Below, piece by piece: positions 1-5,774 of a stretch of DNA of 6,808 bases. How positions within the stretch are numbered: the first letter of the stretch is position 1; every line of letters begins with the position of its first letter. The position numbers were made by a program, and so were the translations under genes. This DNA comes from Aquificales bacterium. GTDB taxonomy: Bacteria; Aquificota; Aquificia; Aquificales; Aquificaceae. The notes under the pieces were generated by a model. It had not been told where the DNA came from and ran no database searches. It saw only the letters and a list, made by a program, of their open reading frames with translations. The stretch is taken from the NCBI GenBank assembly GCA_015491275.1, contig WFWF01000105.1:1-6808 (forward strand), read 5' to 3'.

Positions 1-272
1 CTGACAACGATCTTACTGACAACGCTTACTTTTGGAAAGGCAGAGCATATTTTGAACTCGGCAATATGGAAAAGGCAAAGGAAGAATTTAAAAAGCTTAT
101 TGAGTTGTGTGAAGAAGGAAGATTACCCAATTGTAACAAAGCCCCATCCGCTTATCTTATGCTTGCCAGAATATACAGGATGGAAGGCAATGAAGAGGAA
201 GCCCATAAGGTGTTAAAAGAACTGAGGGAAAAATACCCCACATCTGAAGAGGCGCAAAATATAATTAAGTGA
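1..272 (+). CDS. TPR-repeat protein, CpoB/YbgF-like C-terminus (5' partial)
   Basis: The reading frame is open from the window edge (first full codon at base 3, Asp-Asn-Asp) to TGA at 270-272, so the N-terminus is missing and the internal ATG at 66 is not the start. The visible 89 residues form two tetratricopeptide-type helical hairpins. The first runs from NAYFWKGRAYFELG through the following A/K/E-rich helix. The second starts at KAPSAYLMLARIY and ends in a EKYPTSEEA cap. The spacing of Trp/Gly/Ala/Tyr and the 'KAP...YP.S.EA' ending resemble the C-terminal domain of CpoB/YbgF, a periplasmic protein that links the Tol-Pal system to peptidoglycan synthesis. Between the hairpins is a short insert with two cysteines (LCEEGRLPNC). 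Only 6 bp separate it from uppS, so it is probably co-transcribed with it. The signal peptide and coiled coil that would confirm CpoB lie outside the window. A generic TPR or BamD-like lipoprotein is the alternative. Confidence 0.6.
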   Translation, partial: DNDLTDNAYFWKGRAYFELGNMEKAKEEFKKLIELCEEGRLPNCNKAPSAYLMLARIYRMEGNEEEAHKVLKELREKYPTSEEAQNIIK

Positions 273-278
273 AGTGGA

Positions 279-977
279 ATGGAAAACATAAAGATTCCAA
301 GACATATAGCAATAATAATGGACGGGAACGGCAGATGGGCAAGGGAAAGAGGACTGCCGAGAATAGCTGGACATTATAAGGGTGTAGAAGTTGCGGAAGA
401 TATAGCACGATACTGCATAGAAATAGGTGTAAGCTACCTTACCCTCTTTGCCTTTTCTACGGAAAACTGGTACAGACCCAAGGAGGAAGTTGAGTTACTC
501 TTCGGTTTGCTAAAAAAATATCTTACAGATAAAAGGGAAGAGCTTATAGAACTGGGAATATATACAAGATTCATAGGCAGAAGGGACAGGATTGATAAAG
601 ATATAGTTACACTCATGGAAGCAATGGAAAGGGATAAACCAAAGGATATTAAGCTTAATCTCATACTCGCCATTGACTACGGAGGGAGGGATGATATAGT
701 AAGGGCTGTTAAAAAGTTGATAAATGAAGGTGCTAAAGAAATAGATGAGATAAGCTTTTCCAAGTTTCTTGATCTCGGTTCCGTCCCAGATCCCGATCTG
801 CTTATAAGAACAGCTGGAGAAAAGAGGATATCTAATTTCCTTCTCTGGAACATTGCATACACTGAGCTTTATTTTACCGATGTATGCTGGCCCGACTTTA
901 ACAGGGATATACTTGATGAAGCTATAGAGGATTTTTCTAAAAGAAAGAGAAAATTCGGCAGGATTCTTAATGAGTAG
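279..977 (+). CDS. uppS: Isoprenyl transferase (undecaprenyl diphosphate synthase)
   Basis: This 232-aa cytosolic cis-prenyltransferase condenses isopentenyl diphosphate onto farnesyl diphosphate to make the C55 carrier lipid for peptidoglycan and other surface polymers. The family motifs are intact. The N-terminal HIAIIMDGNGRWA block contains the diphosphate-binding Asp15 and is followed by R28 and H32. The FSTENW block is at 59-64, RTAGEKRISN at 177-186 and YTELYFTD at 194-201, where Glu196 matches the Mg-binding Glu213 of the E. coli enzyme, and WPDF is at 204-207. The length is slightly below that of E. coli (253 aa), with no missing block. The ATG at 279 puts the catalytic Asp at the usual distance from the N-terminus. 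Upstream only a weak GTGGA is seen, so translation may depend on the preceding gene ending 6 bp earlier. The 3' end overlaps cdsA by 8 bp, a common bacterial pairing. The exact chain length of the product cannot be read from sequence. Confidence 0.97.
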   Translation: MENIKIPRHIAIIMDGNGRWARERGLPRIAGHYKGVEVAEDIARYCIEIGVSYLTLFAFSTENWYRPKEEVELLFGLLKKYLTDKREELIELGIYTRFIGRRDRIDKDIVTLMEAMERDKPKDIKLNLILAIDYGGRDDIVRAVKKLINEGAKEIDEISFSKFLDLGSVPDPDLLIRTAGEKRISNFLLWNIAYTELYFTDVCWPDFNRDILDEAIEDFSKRKRKFGRILNE

Positions 978-1680
978 AGAAATTACGGGAATAGCCATAG
1001 GTATAGTAACATTAATACTCGCCTTTATAAGTGTCTATACGGTAGCCATAGGAGTACTGATACTCTCTTACTTTATGTCAAGGGAGATTTTTATGACCTT
1101 CGGTCTGAGATACGCCCATCTTTTTATACCCATTATAGCAATTGCTACATGGATAAACCCCGCCTTGGGTATATTATTATCCTTCCTCTACTGTTTCTCT
1201 TACGGTTACATACGCTGGGATATGGATGTATTTCTGAAGGTTTTTTTTACAAGCATATACGCGGGTGTCCTTCCCACCTATCTTGTTTTTATAAGAGAAT
1301 CGGGCTTTGATGCACTCTTGCCCCTAATTATAACAGTATGGGCGGTTGATATATCCGCCTACTATGTGGGTAAAACAATCGGCAAAGTACCCTTAGCCCC
1401 GAGATTGTCTCCGAAAAAGACCGTTGAAGGGTTAATAGGAGGATTGATATCCGCAGTAATAATATTCCCCCTGATCTCCAATATGGATATAATACAGTCA
1501 ATGCTTTCCGGACTGATAATAGGAATATCTGCAGTAATAGGAGATCTACTTAAAAGTTTTATAAAAAGACAAGCGGGTATAAAGGATTTTTCAAACATCT
1601 TCGGGGAACACGGAGGGTTCGTTGATAGATTTGACTCCCTTGTCTTTACAGGTGCTTTATACTATTGTATTTTGTTATGA
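970..1680 (+). CDS. cdsA: Phosphatidate cytidylyltransferase (CDP-diacylglycerol synthase)
   Basis: This integral membrane enzyme converts phosphatidic acid and CTP to CDP-diacylglycerol, the branch point of phospholipid synthesis. The 236-aa protein is almost wholly hydrophobic segments. It carries D127 in the DISAYYVGK block, SPKKTVEG at 147-154, and the full CDP-synthase signature at 196-222 (S-F-I-K-R, K205-D206, H214-G215-G216, D219-R220-F221-D222). The residues before HGG read Gly-Glu (212-213) where most homologues have Pro-Gly. The acidic and histidine residues expected for catalysis are kept. At 236 aa it is shorter than E. coli CdsA (285 aa) but near the compact form seen in other bacteria. 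The ATG at 970 is chosen because AGGA at 960-963 lies 6 nt upstream and the gene overlaps the end of uppS by 8 bp. It ends in an ATGA overlap with galT. Confidence 0.95.
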   Translation: MSREITGIAIGIVTLILAFISVYTVAIGVLILSYFMSREIFMTFGLRYAHLFIPIIAIATWINPALGILLSFLYCFSYGYIRWDMDVFLKVFFTSIYAGVLPTYLVFIRESGFDALLPLIITVWAVDISAYYVGKTIGKVPLAPRLSPKKTVEGLIGGLISAVIIFPLISNMDIIQSMLSGLIIGISAVIGDLLKSFIKRQAGIKDFSNIFGEHGGFVDRFDSLVFTGALYYCILL

Positions 1681-2585
1681 GCTTTTTTATAAGGGAAGAT
1701 CCCCTTACGGGGAAGAAGATAATAATATCATCCCTGAGAAGCAGGAGACCTCAACTTATAAAAGGACTTTCTAAGGAAGAACCTATCCAATGTCCCTTTT
1801 GTCCAGGCAATGAAAGTCTTACAGCTGAACCTGTTGATATATGTGAGGAAGAGGGAAAATGGATAGTAAGGGTGGTTCCGAACAAATTTACTGCCATCCA
1901 AGGCTTACATGATGTGATTATAGAAGCAAGGGAACATAACGCGGATATTGATACGATTGATCATTTTGAAAGGGTACTTGAAGTTTATCAGAGGAGAATG
2001 AAGCACTTTTATAACATAAAGGGCATTAAGTATGTTGCGGTTTTCAGAAACAGAGGAAAGGAAGCGGGAGCATCTATCCAACACCCCCACTCTCAGGTAC
2101 TCGGTCTTCCCTTCTATCCTGAAAGATACCTCTTGGAAAGAAAAAAATATGAAACATCGGAGAAACATCCCATGAAAAACCTTATAAAAAAAGAAAAAGA
2201 AGAAGGTGTAAGACTTATAAAAGAAACGGATAATTTTATCGCCCTGCTTGCCTACGCCCCCACAACTCCCTATGAAACATGGATAATACCAAAAACTGTA
2301 ACATGTTGTTTCCTTGAAGAAAAGAGGCTTGATGAACTATCATACATCCTTAAGTACATGGTTAAGATATTAAAAGCAGTCTTAGGGGAAAATATGCCCT
2401 ATAATCTTACCCTTCAGTCGGGAAGCCCGTGGGATAAGGACTACCATTACTACTTCAGAATAATGCCGAGAATTTCTGTTTTCGGCGGTTTTGAAATGGA
2501 AACCAATAACATAATAGTTGGAATACTACCTGAAGATGCATCAAAGGAGTTAAAACTAGCAAGATCTAAGGTTGATAGCCTATAG
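1677..2585 (+). CDS. galT: GalT-family hexose-1-phosphate nucleotidylyltransferase
   Basis: This is a HIT-superfamily galactose-1-phosphate uridylyltransferase-like protein, 302 aa from ATG 1677. The family moves a nucleotidyl group between a UDP-sugar and a hexose-1-phosphate through a uridylyl-histidine intermediate. The zinc ligands are visible: Cys39 and Cys42 in CPFCPGNE, His87 in the AREHN segment, and His136 in the active motif HPHSQ (136-140), with His138 as nucleophile and Gln140. The RVVPNKF segment is also typical. The second, C-terminal metal site is altered: the usual H-x-H before IMPR reads His257-Tyr-Tyr259. An in-frame TTG at 1665 would add four residues, but ATG 1677 is preferred because it forms an ATGA overlap with the cdsA stop and keeps the usual short lead into REDPLTGK. 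No Shine-Dalgarno sequence is seen, so translational coupling is likely. The sugar and nucleotide specificity is unknown; a phosphorylase or UTP-dependent activity is possible. Confidence 0.85.
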   Translation: MSFFIREDPLTGKKIIISSLRSRRPQLIKGLSKEEPIQCPFCPGNESLTAEPVDICEEEGKWIVRVVPNKFTAIQGLHDVIIEAREHNADIDTIDHFERVLEVYQRRMKHFYNIKGIKYVAVFRNRGKEAGASIQHPHSQVLGLPFYPERYLLERKKYETSEKHPMKNLIKKEKEEGVRLIKETDNFIALLAYAPTTPYETWIIPKTVTCCFLEEKRLDELSYILKYMVKILKAVLGENMPYNLTLQSGSPWDKDYHYYFRIMPRISVFGGFEMETNNIIVGILPEDASKELKLARSKVDSL

Positions 2586-3225
2586 ACTCAAGAGCTTCCT
2601 TTCTCTGGAGACATGTGGGACATTGACCGCAAGGGGGTAATGTACCCTTGTAGCATGAATAGGTCTTTTCAAAGGGCACACCTAATTCCTTACCAAGTTT
2701 GGCTATCTCTTTTTTTGTCATACCGAGGAAAGGCGCGTATATGTGGATCCTTTCCTTCTTCTTAGCTACAAAGGTGGATCCCGCATTTATGGCAGCTTCC
2801 GCAGAGGCTATAAATTCTGGTCTGCAATCTGGATACGGAACATCCAACGCATGAACACCTATACCTATATAGTTGATCTCAAGTATATCCGCAAATATGG
2901 AAGCTATTGAAAGAAAGTTTATATTTCTCATTGGCACCGTTGTAATAGGGGGCTCTTCCGTATATTCACCCGGCGGAATATCTATTTCCTCATTTAAAAG
3001 GGCTGATTCCCTTACCGCACTGTAAACGGGAATATCCACCACTATGTGATCCTTCACACCAGCAATCTTTGCAATTTCCTTTGCATAAGTAATCTCAACA
3101 CTGTGTCTCTGCCCGTAATTAAAGGAAATAGCATACACCTCTGGAAATTCCCTCTTAACATACCATAAGAGGGTTGCACTATCCATCCCCCCTGAAAGTA
3201 AGACGATTATATTTTTTTTCTCCAT
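2566..3225 (-). CDS. queC: 7-cyano-7-deazaguanine synthase
   Basis: QueC is a cytosolic ATP- and ammonia-dependent enzyme that turns 7-carboxy-7-deazaguanine into preQ0, the precursor of queuosine in tRNA. The 219-aa protein has the PP-loop SGGMDS at residues 11-16, the NYGQRH block, VPMRN followed by an FLSIA helix, the YPDCRPEF block, and four C-terminal zinc cysteines (C191, C199, C202, C205) in the CYKG...PCGQCPTC arrangement. The length matches the family (about 220-230 aa). The start is placed at ATG 3225. A TTG immediately upstream (3228) would add only one residue and is not needed. No Shine-Dalgarno sequence is visible before it. The gene stands alone on this strand, divergent from khtT across 26 bp and convergent with galT, where the last 20 bp overlap. 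No other queuosine gene is in view, so the rest of the pathway must lie elsewhere. Confidence 0.96.
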   Translation of the reverse strand: MEKKNIIVLLSGGMDSATLLWYVKREFPEVYAISFNYGQRHSVEITYAKEIAKIAGVKDHIVVDIPVYSAVRESALLNEEIDIPPGEYTEEPPITTVPMRNINFLSIASIFADILEINYIGIGVHALDVPYPDCRPEFIASAEAAINAGSTFVAKKKERIHIYAPFLGMTKKEIAKLGKELGVPFEKTYSCYKGTLPPCGQCPTCLQRKEALESIGYQP

Positions 3226-3251
3226 CAAAAATAATATTTTATTATAAAAAT
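3226..3251. promoter_or_regulatory. Divergent promoter region between queC and khtT
   Basis: This 26-bp gap is almost entirely A/T and must supply the 5' signals for both neighbours unless their promoters lie inside the opposite gene. On the minus strand ATTATA at 3241-3246 reads as a perfect TATAAT -10 box, which would start queC RNA about 8-10 nt before its ATG. No good -35 box is found 16-18 bp further upstream. On the plus strand, TATTTT (3235-3240) or TAATAT (3232-3237) are possible -10 boxes for khtT, giving an equally short or absent leader. The assignment rests on pattern only. Confidence 0.35.
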
Positions 3252-3737
3252 ATGGAATTAAGAGAAACAGATCTGCCCGGTATAGGTAAAAAATACGATC
3301 TTGTACTTGAAAGTGGTAAAGAAGTGGCTATAATCATCTACAGTACGGGTAAAAGGGAAATATATCTCATGGAAGACGAGGAACCCTTATGTACAATTGA
3401 ACTTTCCGATGAAGAATCAAGGGAAATAGGTTTTTTGCTTGCGGGTGCGGTTTATCAGCCCATACCTTCAAGCAAGATGGAACTCATAATGAAGGAAATG
3501 GTAATGGAATGGATAAAGGTGGAAGAAGGATCAAATTTTGAAAATAAAACTATCGCGGATCTGCAGGTAAGGAAAAGAACGGGTGCTTCAATTATAGCCA
3601 TTGTAAGGGGAGAAAAGATAATACCGAGTCCGGATCCATATACAGAAACTATAAAAGCGGGAGATACTCTTGTGGTGGTGGGTACAAGGAATCAAGTCAA
3701 TCAGGTTATATCCTTTTGTAAGAAATGTAAGGATTAA
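3252..3737 (+). CDS. khtT: Potassium/proton antiporter regulatory subunit, KhtT-like
   Basis: This 161-aa soluble protein matches the regulatory partner of CPA2 K+/H+ antiporters. The N-terminal domain (about 1-75) begins with the characteristic RETDLPGIGKKYD and continues with the strand pattern of KhtT, including a GKREIYL segment. Residues from about 78 to 155 form an RCK_C (TrkA-C) ligand-binding domain with RKRTGASIIAI (R107, T110, G111), SPDPYT and GDTLVVVGT (137-145). In Bacillus, KhtT holds the transporter inactive until a ligand or pH change releases it; the same role here is inferred. The extreme C-terminus carries Cys156-Lys-Lys-Cys159, a CxxC pair not needed for the fold. The start at ATG 3252 is chosen because the family begins with this motif; an open frame extends further upstream but reads through the queC coding region. 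No Shine-Dalgarno sequence is seen. Its stop overlaps the khtU start by one base (TAATG). Confidence 0.87.
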   Translation: MELRETDLPGIGKKYDLVLESGKEVAIIIYSTGKREIYLMEDEEPLCTIELSDEESREIGFLLAGAVYQPIPSSKMELIMKEMVMEWIKVEEGSNFENKTIADLQVRKRTGASIIAIVRGEKIIPSPDPYTETIKAGDTLVVVGTRNQVNQVISFCKKCKD

Positions 3738-4882
3738 TGGAACATACAATACCCATAGAAATATCCATTCTCTTCATCTTAGTATTTATACTAACCTATA
3801 CACTCAAAAAAATAGGAATACCCGCAATAATAACCTTCCTCATGGCGGGATTTCTCGGCAAGATCTGGATAGATTCATCCCATATTGACAACCTTTATAT
3901 ATTTAAAGAACTCGGTATTATCCTTTTGTTTTTCTTCATAGGACTTGAATTCTCCTTTGACAGGTTAAAAGGCATGCTAAACACATTTATGCCCGCAATG
4001 GTTGATCTTTTATTTAACCTCGCAATACCCTTTATACTTCTTACCCTCTTGGGTTTCGATTACCTTTCCGCCTTCATCATTGCAAGTGTCATTTATCCGT
4101 CAAGCACATCCATAGTTGCAAAGCTCCTTGTGGATTACAGAAGACTTGTAAATCCAGAAGCGGAATTACTTCTCGGCATTCTCATATTTGAAGATATAAT
4201 CGCAATTGTAATACTCACCTTTTTATCCTACCTTTCAAGCGGTTCCGAACCGAGTTTACTTTCCGTGGGATTAAGCCTGCTAAAAATGTCCCTAATACTT
4301 ATAGGCTTTTTTCTCTTATACAAATTTGTACTCTCAAAATTAACAAACATTATGGACAAGGTCTCAGAAGATGAAAACTTCATATTTTTGGTATTGGGCG
4401 TTGTACTTTTATTCGGTTCCTTCTTTAAAATGCAGGGTATCTCAGAAGCCCTCGGAGCGTTCCTTATAGGAGTAGCCATACCCCAAACAAAAATAGCCCA
4501 TAATATTGAACAGTATCTTTCAAGTCTTAAAGAACTATCAATAGGCATATTCTTTTTCTTTTTCACCTACGATATAGATTTTCAACTACCAGAAAACAAG
4601 TTCCTGCTATTGTTACTTATAGTACTAAGCATATTACTTAAAGGTGTATCAACATATATAGGAGCCTATATTTACGGTCTTAAAAGGAAAGCAAGGCTTA
4701 GGGCTTCTCTGTCATTTCTTTCAAAGGGTGAATTTTCGGTAATAATATCCGCCCTCAATCCTTTATACAGCGGTATAACCGTGCCACTTATACTCGTAAC
4801 CGCAATCATAGGTACCCTGCTATTTGCGGTCGCAGGTGATATAGCCAATTTTATTTATCGGAGTAAACAAAGGACCTCATAA
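3737..4882 (+). CDS. khtU: Cation:proton antiporter, CPA2 family (KhtU-like)
   Basis: This 381-aa inner-membrane transporter has roughly a dozen hydrophobic segments from residue 7 to the C-terminus. It shows the CPA2/Kef features: GIPAIITFLMAGFLG near the start, LLFFFIGLEFS in the third segment, and Glu152-Asp153 in the GILIFEDIIAIV helix, the expected ion-binding acidic site. Further on are the SEALGAFLIGVAIP block and a late SLSFLSKGEFSVI block. The chain stops about 10 residues after its last membrane helix, so it lacks the fused nucleotide-binding domain of KefB/KefC. That fits regulation by the separate khtT-like protein encoded one base upstream. It probably exports K+ (or NH4+/Na+) in exchange for protons; ion choice cannot be settled from sequence. 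AAGGA at 3729-3733 lies close before the ATG, and the TAATG overlap suggests translational coupling. Its last 32 bp overlap the convergent acyltransferase gene. Confidence 0.88.
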   Translation: MEHTIPIEISILFILVFILTYTLKKIGIPAIITFLMAGFLGKIWIDSSHIDNLYIFKELGIILLFFFIGLEFSFDRLKGMLNTFMPAMVDLLFNLAIPFILLTLLGFDYLSAFIIASVIYPSSTSIVAKLLVDYRRLVNPEAELLLGILIFEDIIAIVILTFLSYLSSGSEPSLLSVGLSLLKMSLILIGFFLLYKFVLSKLTNIMDKVSEDENFIFLVLGVVLLFGSFFKMQGISEALGAFLIGVAIPQTKIAHNIEQYLSSLKELSIGIFFFFFTYDIDFQLPENKFLLLLLIVLSILLKGVSTYIGAYIYGLKRKARLRASLSFLSKGEFSVIISALNPLYSGITVPLILVTAIIGTLLFAVAGDIANFIYRSKQRTS

Positions 4883-5480
4883 CTTCCTCAAGTTCTCTCC
4901 TCTTCTCCTCAATATCATCATCCTCTTTAACATATATAAGCTCCCCGAATTCTATGGTGCCCCTTGTAAAGGGAAAAGGTATAAGAAATCTGTCCCATGT
5001 ATTTAATGTTTTAGCCCTTTCAAATCTGACATACATAGGGAGTATAGGACATCCGGTCTTTTGGGCGAGAAAGATTATTCCTTTTCCCACGCTCAAATAA
5101 GGTCCCTTCGGGCCGTCAACAGTAAGAGCCATCTTCCCGCCCTTTTTTAGAACCTTTATCAATTTAAGTGCACCGAGTCTCCCACCTTTTGAAGGATCCC
5201 CGTCCTCTGTAGAGCCCCTTATGACATTGTAGCCCAAGGATTCAAGAAGGCGGGCGGAAATCTCTCCATCCGGTGACCTGCTTGACAGAACATATATATC
5301 CTTATCAACACCGTGAAGGGCAAGTCCCAGTGCATGACCGTGAAGAATGGCATATATCTTCCTGCTGTCATTTTTAAAGTCATAATCCACATCCCATTTT
5401 ATAGATTTTGACCACCACCTCAGTATCTTACCCGCTATAGGAACAGTACACAGGGCTAATTTATACTCTATATAATTCAT
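4851..5480 (-). CDS. Lysophospholipid acyltransferase family protein (DUF374)
   Basis: This 209-aa protein belongs to the DUF374 branch of the LPLAT acyltransferase superfamily, membrane-associated enzymes that transfer acyl chains to glycerolipids or lipid A. The signs are a hydrophobic N-terminus with WW (22-23), AILHGHALGL (44-53), the SPDGEISARLL block (69-79) followed by IRGS (87-90), TVDGPKGP (120-127), the LAQKTGCPILP block, and WDRFLIPFPF (162-171) before the FGE strand. As in other DUF374 proteins, the canonical H-x4-D acyltransferase motif is not complete: His47 is present but the fifth position after it is Gly52. Some DUF374 proteins of Campylobacterota (LpxJ) have been reported as lipid A secondary acyltransferases, so a role in outer-membrane lipid A is plausible but not shown. 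ATG 5480 is the only good start; no Shine-Dalgarno sequence is seen. It is monocistronic, divergent from the 82-aa gene and tail-overlapping khtU. Confidence 0.85.
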   Translation of the reverse strand: MNYIEYKLALCTVPIAGKILRWWSKSIKWDVDYDFKNDSRKIYAILHGHALGLALHGVDKDIYVLSSRSPDGEISARLLESLGYNVIRGSTEDGDPSKGGRLGALKLIKVLKKGGKMALTVDGPKGPYLSVGKGIIFLAQKTGCPILPMYVRFERAKTLNTWDRFLIPFPFTRGTIEFGELIYVKEDDDIEEKRRELEEVMRSFVYSDK

Positions 5481-5525
5481 TATGTGTTAATATTTTAAGT
5501 TAATAACTAACAAGGGAGAGTGGTC
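5481..5525. promoter_or_regulatory. Divergent promoter region between the DUF374 gene and the dapB operon
   Basis: This 45-bp AT-rich gap lies between two divergent starts. On the minus strand TAAAAT (plus-strand ATTTTA, 5492-5497) is a 5/6 match to a -10 box and would give the DUF374 gene a leader of only a few bases. A TTGTTA (plus 5508-5513) is a possible -35 but is spaced poorly for it. On the plus strand several TTAATA/TAATAA words (5499-5506) could serve as a -10 for the operon, without a convincing -35. No hairpin is seen. Confidence 0.3.
5512..5518 (+). promoter_or_regulatory. Ribosome binding site that sets the start of the 82-aa gene
   Basis: AAGGGAG lies 7 nt before ATG 5526, the standard distance. 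The alternative in-frame GTG at 5520 is only 1 nt after this site and could not use it, so the ATG is taken as the start. It is one of the few clear Shine-Dalgarno sequences in the window. Confidence 0.7.
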
Positions 5526-5774
5526 ATGGAAGAACAGTACATTGCGGTACCTTTCAGCCTGGTAGGTTTTTTTATGACAAACAAGTCAATTGAAGAAAGC
5601 ATAAGGAGTGACATAACTCCGGAGGAGATGGAGAGGCTTCAAAACATAATAGCCACACTGCTTTTTAAAGAAGGAGTCAGGGTAGCTGTTTACCCGTCAG
5701 TTGTACCCCCGGACCAAGCGGAGGAAGCGGCAAAAGAACTTGAAGATCTAATTTTCGGAGAGGCGGGAGAATGA
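5526..5774 (+). CDS. Small acidic protein of unknown function upstream of dapB
   Basis: I do not recognise this 82-aa protein. It looks real: it has a strong ribosome binding site at the right distance, sits first in an operon, and ends in an ATGA overlap with dapB. It has no signal peptide, cysteine, histidine or tryptophan. The first 17 residues (with IAVPFSLVGFF) are hydrophobic but broken by Pro and polar residues, more like a buried strand than a membrane helix. Then come a charged helix around residues 21-28, TPEEMERLQNIIATLLFKEG (31-50), a VRVAVYPSVVPP strand/turn (51-62), and an acidic Ala/Glu helix to the end. The net charge is about -11, unusual next to its Lys-rich neighbours. A small soluble alpha/beta protein or partner-binding subunit fits. 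The link to dapB may be only genome compaction. Confidence 0.8.
   Translation: MEEQYIAVPFSLVGFFMTNKSIEESIRSDITPEEMERLQNIIATLLFKEGVRVAVYPSVVPPDQAEEAAKELEDLIFGEAGE

Noticed and set aside
510..998. Long open frame (about 162 codons) on the minus strand across uppS
   Set aside because: It lies fully antisense to a complete uppS with all catalytic motifs, has no ribosome binding site and no recognisable protein pattern. It is a by-product of the AT-rich coding strand.
2577..2590. Short palindrome (CTATAG) at the galT end as a possible terminator
   Set aside because: The stem is too short, has no loop and no T-run, and lies within both coding regions.
3174..3251. N-terminal extension of the KhtT-like protein by 26 residues
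   Set aside because: It would run antisense through the queC start, where the PP-loop is encoded. The family begins at the RETDLPGIGKK segment, so ATG 3252 is the start.
3670..3888. Open frame in another phase spanning the khtT/khtU junction
   Set aside because: It overlaps the end of khtT and the start of khtU, both well supported. Its translation is low-complexity Asn/Thr/His-rich and unlike a folded protein.
4228..4566. Open frame of about 112 codons on the minus strand within khtU
   Set aside because: It is antisense to the membrane-helix region of a well-supported antiporter. Its composition is that of a reverse-complemented hydrophobic gene.
5520..5525. GTG start two codons upstream for the 82-aa protein
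   Set aside because: It is only 1 nt after the AAGGGAG ribosome binding site, while ATG 5526 has the right spacing.
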